Of a DNA stretch of 64,000 nucleotides, positions 44,251 through 54,549 are shown piece by piece. Under the pieces are notes generated by a model. That model was not told the origin of the DNA. It did no database searches and worked only from the letters and a program-made list of their open reading frames with translations. The stretch's first letter is position 1. Each line of letters starts with the position of its first letter. The stretch spans positions 4,171,501 through 4,235,500 of the forward strand of contig WHVY01000004.1 of assembly GCA_022266195.1 (NCBI GenBank), written 5' to 3'. A program made the translations under genes and the position numbers. Source of the DNA: Tetranychus cinnabarinus. Its lineage: Eukaryota > Arthropoda > Arachnida > Trombidiformes > Tetranychidae.

Positions 44251-44369
44251 GTCTACGACCACACCAGACTGAAAACACCGGATCCCGTCCGATCTCCGAA
44301 GTTAAGCAGTTTCGGGCCGGGTTAGTACTTGGGAGGGAGACCACTTGGGAACCCCCGGTGTTGTAGACT
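44251..44369 (+). rRNA. 5S ribosomal RNA, copy 1
   Basis: A 119-nt 5S rRNA from GTCTACGACCAC to GTTGTAGACT, with pairing ends. It contains the internal control region of RNA polymerase III (GTTAAGCAG box A-like; GGTTAGTACTTGGGAGGGAG box C-like) and is followed by a T-run terminator. Upstream it shares TTTATGTGGATAATGCAG with copy 2, possibly a polymerase III upstream element. Copy 2 lies in inverted orientation 497 bp away. Confidence 0.93.
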
Positions 44370-44865
44370 TTTTGCTTCATTTTGATATCAAAATGCCGAA
44401 ATTAACATAAACTTAATGGATATGGATTAAGTGACATTAAGCCTTCTATTCATTATAAAACATTTATAAATCTTTCAGGTAGTTTACATTATTTTATTAT
44501 CTGAATCTTCATATCAAGAGGAAATATGCAAGTCTCAAATTCTAAAATTGCTAACCTGAATGCAAAAAGTTTTAGAAACGATGAAAAAGATACAATCTGC
44601 ACTGTAAATTTTGTTTTTTTTGAAATTTTCAAATCTATTCTTATCAATCTACATTATGGAAGTTGTAAAACTTATAACTAAATGGAAGACGCAGCAAACA
44701 TTGATCTTTATGCTTTTATCTGAAAGATTTTCGTATTCAAGAAATATGCTGTACATTTGATAAGGCAATATGCATTATGACTCGAAGCTTAAATATTCAG
44801 AATGCCTATCCATATCCATTTAGTTTATGTTAATTTCGGCATTTTGATATTAAAATGAAGCAAAA
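44370..44865. other. Spacer of the 5S inverted pair
   Basis: The first and last 60 bp are inverted copies of each other (TTTTGCTTCATTTTGATATC.., CCGAAATTAACATAAACT), continuing the palindrome beyond the 5S genes. The centre is unique AT-rich sequence. Confidence 0.6.
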
Positions 44866-44984
44866 AGTCTACAACACCGGGGGTTCCCAAGTGGTCTCCC
44901 TCCCAAGTACTAACCCGGCCCGAAACTGCTTAACTTCGGAGATCGGACGGGATCCGGTGTTTTCAGTCTGGTGTGGTCGTAGAC
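44866..44984 (-). rRNA. 5S ribosomal RNA, copy 2
   Basis: A 119-nt copy on the - strand that appears identical to copy 1, with the same T-run after the 3' end and the same TTTATGTGGATAATGCAGTA upstream segment. Copies 1 and 2 with flanks form an inverted repeat with arms of about 220 bp. Confidence 0.93.
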
Positions 44985-45805
44985 GATGAGAAAGGCTTAA
45001 TACTGCATTATCCACATAAAGACTTTTTTCGATAATCAATAGCAATATTTTTTTTCTTTTTCGTGTTCAAATTTTCAAGCTATTACATAATCAAGTGCTA
45101 TTGATTGCAACAGCAATCTCATTAAAAAGACTCTTCAGTCAAAGTCACTAGAGTAGTCTACGTAACATGCATGAAGTCATCACTTGAATTATTTGATGGA
45201 TTATGTGGGCTCCATTATAAAAAAGCTCATCTATTCTCACGTCCATACTTAGGTAACATTAGCTTTATAACCAAATAGTTATAAATCTTGCATTATAATA
45301 TCAAATAATAATAGCAGTTTAGTGTTAATAAATTTCACAAATAATTCTTCTATTTACTTTTCTCAATTCATTGTCAAAAATATGAATATTATCATGCAGT
45401 CAACATTCAATAATGACATTTCTACTTCAGCAGCAAAGTTGAATCGAAGAACAAGAATTTGAGAAGGTTGAAATTAATTTCACAGTTTCATGGTATTACT
45501 TTTCCCATGTATAAATATATGAAAATCAGCTTCATTTCATCTATTGTTATTTCCATTGAATGAACTCGAATTTATATGCTAATTATAGTTATTATCCATG
45601 TAATTGAAAAGATAGTTTGGAAACAATATAATTTTCATTTTTCGTGCAAATCCTGGCTATAAAATTATGTGAACACTGACAGTATCAATTAAATGTAAAA
45701 TTATTACCCTTATAAATAAAGTTAATACCATGAATATAATTTTCCGTTGATCATGAATAAAAGAACTTTACATTTCTCATTCTTTTTTCTCTGTGCATTG
45801 ACTAA
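44985..45805. other. Intergenic after 5S copy 2
   Basis: The first 45 bp are the 5S upstream region. No other feature is seen. Confidence 0.4.
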
Positions 45806-46177
45806 CAAGGGGTCGGCATGAAGTGGTAATCGAGTTTCCTAATGAAATATATATTTTTAGATAGCCCATCAGGGGTACATAAAAAGTGAAAAATAGTAGG
45901 TGCCCGTTTTTTGATTAACGAAAGTTATTGGCACTTTCATGGCGAACCCAAGCATATCTCTATGGTCGTCGTAAAATATTTTTAAATTTTGTTTTCATCA
46001 AGAAACTTCAGCATAATGCATAGAGATATGCTTGGGTTCGCCATGAAAGTGTCAATAACTTTCGTTAATCAAAAAACGGGCACCTACTATTTTTCACTTT
46101 TTATGCACCCCTGATGGGCTATCTAAAAATATATATTTCATTAGGAAACTCGATTACCACTTCATGCCGACCCCTTG
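45806..46177. mobile_element. Foldback MITE, PIF/Harbinger-like
   Basis: A 372-bp near-perfect hairpin with arms of about 160 bp. It begins CAAGGGGTCGGCATGAAG and ends with the complement, and is flanked by TAA at 45803-45805 and 46178-46180. A 3-bp TWA duplication is typical of PIF/Harbinger. Arm identity is very high, so it is young or maintained. No coding sequence. Confidence 0.75.
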
Positions 46178-48979
46178 TAAGATCAACTTGAGCATTCCAG
46201 ATATCATGACTACATCATGTATCATACCTCTATATCATTACAAACATCATGATATTTTGTGAACCATAAATGAAGATGAGTGCACAAACATTGTTGCTTT
46301 TACTGCAAATAAAAATCAAAATATATTATGATAAAAATAATCAAATCATTTCGTTATGATAACACTTGGAGTCAAGGGTGAGAATTTAACTTTTCTCATT
46401 TTCTTTATTATTATCATTAATATATAAGTGCAAATAGTAAATCATGAGCTGATGAGGGAAGAGCAGATCACTAGATGCAGCCAGACATCAACTTGAGGAT
46501 AATAATAATGTTATCAAGTAATAAAGTTGAATATCTGTTGATGGTTAAAGTTATCTCAATAAAGTTTTGCTTCAAGTCAAAGAGTATCACCAACTGAAAT
46601 AACAAAAAATCATTTCGTTTTGTGATTTTATTTATTACCAAAAAAATCAAATTTTCATCGGCATTTCATCTCATATTAACAGCATCAGGTAAATTTGAAC
46701 TGAAAAAGTGGCTTAAACTTTACTTGTTATTGAAGCTATAATCAATCTCACTCTAGTTTCAACCCAATTCTCAGCATTGTCTTGTCATGTTGAACAAAAA
46801 TCAAAACAATACAAGAAAATAATCAGATTGATTCAACTTCATTTTTCAATTTTTTTCTCATTTTCCATTTTCTAATATTTTTTCAATAAGACTCGAAAGG
46901 ACTAAATGAATAAAATGTGACTGATAACAAGGCTTGCAATGAGATTGATTGTTTATCACCAGGCTCTTGAGATTCCGACATGATTACTGATTCAATGAGA
47001 CAGAAGGAAAGTTGAACAGAAAGGGCTAAAAGTAGAAAGAAAGTGAAACGAAAAGGGAAAAGAAAATTATTATCATAAGTAAAGTAAATTGTCTGTCAGA
47101 ATTATTGTCATGGTATAAAAATATTTCATCAGGATATTCTGTGAGAGAGAAAATGAAAAAAAACAAAATAATAACAAAGATATTAGGATGAAGACGAACA
47201 AGAAAAATCTCATCTTTTTGTTTTCTCCTGAAAAGAAAAGCCAAGGTACAAAATGATCTTGATGTGGAATGACAACGAAAAATATTTTCACCATGAAAGG
47301 TTCATGTTGCTTGATACAATATTTCATATAATCATGTGAACACTAAAAATTCATGCTGTCATTGTTATTTCATTTTCTCCTCTCAACATGTTTTACCATT
47401 GAATAGCATCAAAATTTTAATGAATATCAGTGTTTCGAAATGAGAAAAGAAGAAGAAACAAGTTGAAACTTTTCAATCTTTCCTCGAGCTGAGACATTTT
47501 CCATGCTCATTATTTTCTCATTCAATTGCAAGGTTGAAAAGGTGAAATAAGCATGAAATTGTACTCTTTAGATCATCATGAGGTTATCTATTAGCAATTC
47601 TGAAAACCTTTTTTGGACAGAAAGAAAAAAGAAAAGGAAAAAGGAAAAAAAAGAAAATGTTGAATTGAAAGTTAAAGATGAAACTTGGTTTACCTTTTAT
47701 CCAATTTACTAGTCGACTGAAACATTCAATATTGAACTGTTTAACTGATTATCATTTCATGCTGTTTGACCTTCTTATTTACACATGAGCTTCATTGTCA
47801 TGATAATCATTATTAACTAAATAAACAATTGCCTTTGTTTCCTTGTGTTTCTTGTTTTTACTTCTTTCTTTTTATTCTCACAGAGAATCATCATTTATAT
47901 TAATTTCATTCATTATTTTCACCTTTAATTTTCTTTTCAGATCTGGATTTTGTACAACAGCTTACCTGTGTACATATTATTATCTTAACCATTGATAAAT
48001 AATGAGACCAATTATTTACTCATGATTATATCACCAGTTTTGCCGTTTATAAAACAATTTATCTGCAAACAAATTTTCTTTTTATTCAACCTCAATTTAT
48101 TCGTTTCAGGTGTACAGGTTCAACTTGCAGCTATAAAAAGATTGAGTCATTTTGATATCAACTTTTCATTTTACTCTATCCAATTGAGTTCCCAAATGTT
48201 AACATTGCAAGTCAAAACATTTGAATCTTGAATGGCATTTAAACTAATATTTTATTTATCGCTATTGATATAAACTTTTTGACGAGGAAGTTTCCTTTTC
48301 GATTTTTTCGATTCAATCAAACATGTTTCTGATTGGAGTTTTTAGCTTTAGGAAAAATTAATTGTCTTGAAATGTTTTGCTGTTTATCGTAAGTTTTACA
48401 TAATTTAAAGAGGCAAGAACAGAAAAGTCAAGTTGAAAAATTGCATGTAAATTGAAAAATGAATAAATTAGAAGTTGCAAAGAGAACATCAAATGAGACA
48501 AGATTGTACTTTAGTGTTTGATTCATTTTCATTATTAATCTGGTTTTTCTGAATGGAATGTTAATTCTCTAGTTTGTACAGCCATGTGAGTCGCTAAGTT
48601 TACATGAAAAGTATCTTTTCCTTCGAGTCTATCCCCAAGTTTGCATGTAAATTTACATGACAACATTTGCGTTTATTTGCATATTAATGGCTATTAAGTT
48701 TGGAGGAACATGAATTATGACAAGACTCAACAAAACTTTTAGTCAACCTAACAGTTTTATCGTGCTAATATTTAGCCGAGTTTAGTTGGTTTCGTTCGTA
48801 ATTCTTTTTCTCTGTATAACAGTTGCATTATTTTATACTTTTTCCAAGTGAATAGAAAAATGATTCAACTGAAAGTTTTGGATTCAATAAAGGCAAAGTT
48901 ATCATGATTTTAATAACGATAATCCATAAAGATAATGCCTTCAACATGCATCATTATTATTACATTTTGTTATCCATAT
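46178..48979. other. Gene-poor stretch inside the inverted repeat
   Basis: AT-rich DNA with no long ORF. One candidate exon is noted separately at 48,114-48,231. Low-complexity A/G-rich stretches occur near 47,620-47,660. Confidence 0.4.
48114..48231 (+). other. Candidate orphan GR-like C-terminal exon
   Basis: After an acceptor-like GTGTACAG, the phase-0 frame reads VQLAAIKRLSHFDINFSFYS and then IQLSSQMLTLQ. The rhythm resembles the penultimate segment of insect-type GRs (RLSH..FS...L). No upstream GR exon is found on this strand. This is very tentative. Confidence 0.2.
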
Positions 48980-50212
48980 TAATCATGTTAAACTATTCTT
49001 GATTGTTGATTTTGTTTTTTATGCTCTATTTATTACCTTTTTAGCACCAGATAATCCATCAATCAGAACTTTTATATATCTTTTCATCATTTCAAGCAAT
49101 ATTATTCTTGATGCTTGAGATTGATGTGAGGAAAGCATGAACGTAGAAGTTTCAATTGAGTTATGTGAAGAATAAGAATAATAAAAATGAAAGCATTTTA
49201 TTTATGAATGAGAATTTTTCATGAAATAAATGATTTTATACCTGAAATTATCATTTGCATAATGCGATATTCAATTGGAATATACTTTATTTTATTGAAT
49301 TAATTGAAAACAAAAATATTTAATCCGATTATTCAAAGTAAAGTGTAAATTGGTAAACATGTTTTTCAATAATCACAACTAAGTGACAATTAATTTCAAT
49401 AATAATGCTAAACAAGAGATAAATATCATGTTATTGAATCTGTCGATGAATTCATCAATCAACTAATGTTACAACAAATTTGCAAATTCAGTGTAAAACC
49501 AATTCATTAAACTTTTTGTTTGATGCTGCTGTTCATTTCAATAACTCACCTGGGAACTTAAAGTACCTTTTTTGGTTTCTTTGGTTTCTTTTGCTGTAAA
49601 ATGAAATTGAAATAGTTTGAAGAATCTCAATGAGCCATGAAAAGGTGAAAAGTTTAGTGAAGGTTGGGTTATGTAGAGCAAGTGAACAAATGCAAGGTCT
49701 TTAATTAGTATCCAATGTTGTTATTGTGATAGGAATAAAAAGAGGGTTTAATGTTGGGATAACATGATTACTTTGTTTATGTAAGAATTTAATTGAAAGA
49801 AAAAAATATTTGAATGAAACTCTTTTCTTTCTCTTTTTATTGTCGTTGAGCTCATGTTGAAAAAGTATTGCGAGGTTATTTTAATGTGATGAAAGTTAAG
49901 GAAGATAAAGTATAATTGGGAAGAAAAGATGGTTAAAAGGTAATCATTGTGAATGTGAAACATTTGAATATAATTAATTGAGATTATTTTGCATTCTAAT
50001 TCTTTCAAGTTTACTTATTCACTGAGTCTATTCAGTACTCTAATTCATCTGTCAACGCTAGAAATTCGTTCATTCAAGACATTTGATTGCAAAGATTTCT
50101 ATGCTCATTTTACTTGCTACGATTTAGAATTTGGACTTGCAAAAAATATTGATAATAATTTGCTATTGAAATAAGTTTTTATGTTTATATTGCAGTATTG
50201 AACCTTTCTTGT

Positions 50213-50331
50213 GTCTACGACCACACCAGACTGAAAACACCGGATCCCGTCCGATCTCCGATGTTAAGCAGTTTCGGGCCGGGTTAGTACTTGGGAGGGA
50301 GACCACTTGGGAACCCCCGGTGTTGTAGACT
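50213..50331 (+). rRNA. 5S ribosomal RNA, copy 3 (one base variant)
   Basis: A 119-nt copy that matches copies 1 and 2 except for A to T at position 50 (CTCCGATGTT in place of CTCCGAAGTT). Its 3' flank matches copy 2 for about 80 bp, while its 5' flank is more diverged (TTTATGTTTATATTGCAG). It has a T-run terminator. It may be functional or a dispersed 5S pseudogene. Confidence 0.88.
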
Positions 50332-51005
50332 TTTTGCTTCATTTTGATATCAAAATACCGAAATTAACATAAACTAAATGGATATGGATAGGCATTCTGA
50401 ATATTCTATTTTTTTCGTGCGCGGTTGTATTCAGGCATTTAATCAAAGACAGCAACGCACTGAGAAGCACATCAAATAAATTTTGGCATAAATTTCTTAT
50501 TATCGTTTCGTTTTAAAACAGTCCTTATTCGTTTTAACTGGCAAAGTGGATAGTTAAGAAGAGAATAAGCGAGACAGGCCAGAACGAGAAGTTTAGCTAA
50601 TTCATTATTTTATGACTTTCTTCAATTTCTCCAAATAATATTTCAGGTTAAGTTTACTCAAATGCATCTTCACTGATTAATGTACTGAGTGAATTTGTTA
50701 CATTTATTTTTAGATGCTTTTAACATTGAAGAAAGTTCGCCAAAGCCAAAACGATAGTTAGCGATAGTGTCAAAAGTGAGGCTATGAAATTGGTGTTGAT
50801 AAAAAAAAGTTTAGCGAAAGTGAAGCCAACATTATTCAATTGCATTCGATTGAAAAATATGTGAGTCTATTGAGACAGGGAAAGAGAAGGGAAAATGTAT
50901 GCAATTAGAAAATTTGAGCACATTTCATTCATTGGATTAGTACACTGAGATCGAATTATAATGAAAAAAGTACTTTATCTAGATGATTCCCATATAAGGA
51001 CTTAC

Positions 51006-52025
51006 CTCGAATTGCAGTTTAATCGAGTTTACATCATATGAAATTTCGTATAAATCTTCTAAACCATTGGCGGACAATTCACTTACAGCCACAAGTTTTA
51101 TCGTCAAATAGCTCAAATTGATTGTATCCCAGATGAAGAAGCTGCCTGAGCGCCAATTATAACGATGTGTATCTCCGAGAACTTCAACAAAATTCGCCAT
51201 ATTATACATAATGTACTGGAAATAATACCAAGAAATATAAAAGCAGAGAAACTTTTCTGCATGTCGAGTCGCTCGAACCGCATGACTGTGCAATAAACGG
51301 CAATATCTCAATCTGTGCAACTTTGTAGAGTCCGGAGTGGATCTTGGGAAATCCTTAAGTTGAGAAGTGACAAGTTGAAAAGCAGCTTTCAAGCAAATAC
51401 AAACATCAGAAATAATATTCAAGAAGAAAATGTGTGACATTTTTGTGAGGCAATCAGATAAATTCAACAATAACATATTCACTTTGATTCCTCCCAAAAA
51501 TAATTTATAACAAATTAAAACTCCATAAATTATTGTCGAAGACAAACAAAATAAAAGCTTGATTCGTCTTTCCTTGTTAATCTGGGCAACCGTTTTCTCA
51601 TGCTTCTCTAGCTGTAATTTACTCATTTGTCTCAAGTAGTGGGTAAATGATGACCAATCCAAGGCAAATAATACGACTGCAATGTGAATAATTGCATTTG
51701 AGTTATTGATAACCATACGTATGGTTCTGTATGTACCAGAATAAAAGCCAAGAGGTACATAATCTTCCTCTAGCTGCATAACACATCTGACCAGTCCAAA
51801 TATTATAAGGCTTATCGCAATGAACCGACGAAAATGAGATGATAGGATGACTTTACGTGGAACCAGAAAACCTTTAAATACGATGGATTCAACTACTTCA
51901 GTTTCCATTTTGCGAGCGTTTAAGTTGTTGTATCTTGATGTACTTTTCATCTGCCAAACTTTTGGTTTGCTTTGACTACTGTGCATAACTGAAATTTGAA
52001 ATGGAAGCAAAACAACCTTTTCCAT
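51006..52025 (-). CDS. Divergent gustatory receptor GR-I, first exon only
   Basis: A long first exon of a seven-helix receptor on the - strand. It ends LYEISYDVNSIKLQFE at a GAG-GTAAGT donor, as in the GR array. Six hydrophobic segments are visible (RFIAISLIIFGLVRCVM, IIHIAVVLFAL, LLFCLSSTIIYGVLI, IFFLNIISDVCICL, YYFQYIMYNMANFV and a last one around LSYLTIKLVAV). The seventh helix and C-terminal signature must lie in later exons, which I cannot find between 50,340 and 51,005. The start is uncertain; the first ATG in frame is at 52,025 and a later one (METEVV) aligns better with normal N-terminal length. The sequence lacks RGGLQQTL, so it is another subfamily. It may be truncated by the rearrangement in the right arm. 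Confidence 0.55.
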
Positions 52026-53435
52026 TTGTAACACCACAAAGGTAGCAAAAGTCAAAGAAATTATTTACTGACCGCACCTGAGTTCATCATTGTTACGAGG
52101 AGTTAATCAATCATGAAATTTACTTATATTTACCAATGTTTATTCATTCTATCAATACATATTATTCAGAAACCTCATATTGCTGTAGATAAAAAACTGC
52201 AGGCAAAAAGTGAAATTGCAATGATTATTGATTGCGATGTTCTCATTTTTCCGGTCAACAAGTTCTGCCTTTGATGAATTTTGATCCACAAAGTTCAAAC
52301 TCTTTTTTTACACACCAAATTGAGATTCGAATGAAATTGGAGTAAAATATTTATGAAAATCATCTGTTTTGGTTACCAAAATTATGTCCTTAGGTGGTAA
52401 TATTAATATAGCAAGTTGTTTCATGACATTTTGCAAAAACAAAAAGGTTAGTAAAAAGAGCAAAATGTTTCAATAAATTTTTCATTTCCTGAAAAATGAT
52501 ATTGTATGAGAAGAAAAGTACAAATTGTTTTTTTTCTTTTTCCTAAATTGTTTCATAGGTCAGTCATGAAAATTTTTTGTTTCACGGCAGCAGATGGACA
52601 TGATAACAAAAATGATTCAACTCGAGTGTTTCCTCTTTAGTTGAGAGTCAATAACTTTTACAGAGAATAGCGTGAACTGAAATGAAATAACATGGAATAT
52701 TAAATGTTTATTGATTCAATATTTTATATTTGGTTAAACTTGTTTGACTTTGATGTTGAATCATATTGAATCATGATTAAAGTATGGGAATGTAAATGAA
52801 TAAATCAATTGATGAATTATGTAAATTCAGGTCTTATATTGATACAGCCATTTATTGATGTGACCAAGAAGTGACAATCATATTTGAGTATCGGGAAGCT
52901 GTATGTGAATGGATTGTTCAAGTTTAACCTGTTTCACTATCACAAGTCAAGTTGATTGTAAATTGAAGAGTAAAGTTTAGTTATGAATTATGAAAGGCAA
53001 ATAATGAGTAAAGAGAATTTAATATTGAAATAGAAAAATCAATATTCCAAGTTGCTGTTCGAATTTGAATGAGCTTATGTAAGTGACAAAGAAACTGATG
53101 ATGAGTCTGTGAGTTTCATCAGTAAGGATAGGAAGACATGATGGAATAGCTTTTACTGATCAATGAATTAACAGACAAGAAAAGTGTAGAGTTAAGTGAA
53201 AAGGTCACAAGATTTATTTATATTAAAGGATTACTTAACGATGAAAAGATGAGAATAGAAGAAGATGAAGATGAAGAAAGAAGAAAAGATGAAGATTATG
53301 ATTATTATGATGTGGATGCTGATGGTGAGGATAAAATTTATATTTCCATCTACTCTTATTGATAAAAGAATCCATACTTTGTTTCATTATTTCATGTTAC
53401 ATTTCTTTGAGTATGCAAAGTCCATTGGAACGGAA

Positions 53436-54545
53436 AACACTTTTGACAGTTTTTATCAACAGAAAAAGATGAATCTGTTGGCTTTGCTGAGCAATAAATT
53501 CATTTATTTCTAATTATAATGAAACTATTGATTTACTATCAACTCATTGTTCTCATTGTAGCACAATTTTATAGCTGATCTACAGCTCGATATTTATATT
53601 TCGTTTTTTATGGTTAATCTATTCATTAGATAATCAATTTTGTGTTTCATGAGAATTTCTTTCATTGCATGAATAAAATATTGGAATTGCTTCTTTGTGT
53701 CTGCTGTCGTTTTGCTCCAACCTTGTCTGTCTATTATTGCAAAAAAATAAGTAAAAAAGGTAATTTTTGTTATGTAAATCACCATGTTAATCACAAAATC
53801 ATATCCTGATCTGCCTTAATATTGTTTGACACAAAAGCTTGGAAAATTTGAATATTATTCATTCAGGTTGCTTCTTTTGTATGCTTACTGATGCAGAAAT
53901 GGATTCTATTATTTTGTATCAATAATGTTTTGTAAAAGTTTTTGTCTGAAATTTCTAGACTTGTTTGGTTGATATTTGGTTTGATATCTCAATAAGACTG
54001 GATTTTGTTATTAAATTAAAAATTCCTTTTCAAAACCTTCACGTAATTATTAATTGAATGAGACACTCGAAAGAGTTCATCAAAAATCACGAAATAGTTT
54101 TAAATTAGTTACCATTGGAAACACCATGCAACAGATTTAAAATAAACGTGAAATTTTCAGTTGAAAATGAATATTCATTCCAGCATCAACTTTATCAACT
54201 CAATATTAATATTGTCATGAATTGTCTATGAATCGAAACGACATTCTGTTAAATTATCAGAATGCAGTTGAATTAGCTGTCCATTGTTTATTAAAGATTC
54301 AATTTCACTATTAATAGATACAAGAAAACCCGCCTTTTAAATGAATTTCATTTGCCCTGTTTATGTTTTCAATATACACAGACCTGCCAGTAATTTCGAC
54401 TGAAAGTAATTTAGATTAATTTTTAAATGATCCCTGTTGAAAAAGAATAACATTTTATTTAGATTTCACCTAATTTAAGTTCCAATTTTTTAGTTATTAA
54501 TTCACTTAATTTAATTTTTTCGTGAAATAACAAATAAACTTGAAG
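53436..54545. other. Intergenic, inverted repeat to satellite element
   Basis: AT-rich sequence with no gene recognised. The last 70 bp resemble 59,640-59,760 (ATTCACTTAATTTAATTTTT..CGTGAAAT). Confidence 0.4.
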
Positions 54546-54549
54546 CAAA

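Larger units (their letters stand above)
48980..53435. repeat. Large inverted repeat, right arm
   Basis: Reverse complement of the left arm, interrupted between about 50,036 and 52,324 by about 2.3 kb that the left arm lacks. The interrupting DNA holds a 5S gene and a GR-like exon. Homology breaks at TCTATTCAGT (50,035) and resumes at ATGAAATTGGAGTAAAATAT (about 52,330). Confidence 0.8.

Noticed and set aside
44145..44366. ORF across 5S copy 1
   Set aside because: It runs through the 5S rRNA gene, which explains the sequence.
47992..48231. The whole 79-codon ORF as a gene
   Set aside because: The N-terminal half has no support; only the last part, as a possible exon, was kept as a weak candidate.
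53265..53513. 82-codon ORF with a Lys/Met-rich N terminus
   Set aside because: It arises from an AAGATGAA-type simple repeat at the end of the inverted repeat arm; the left arm copy does not keep the frame as a gene.
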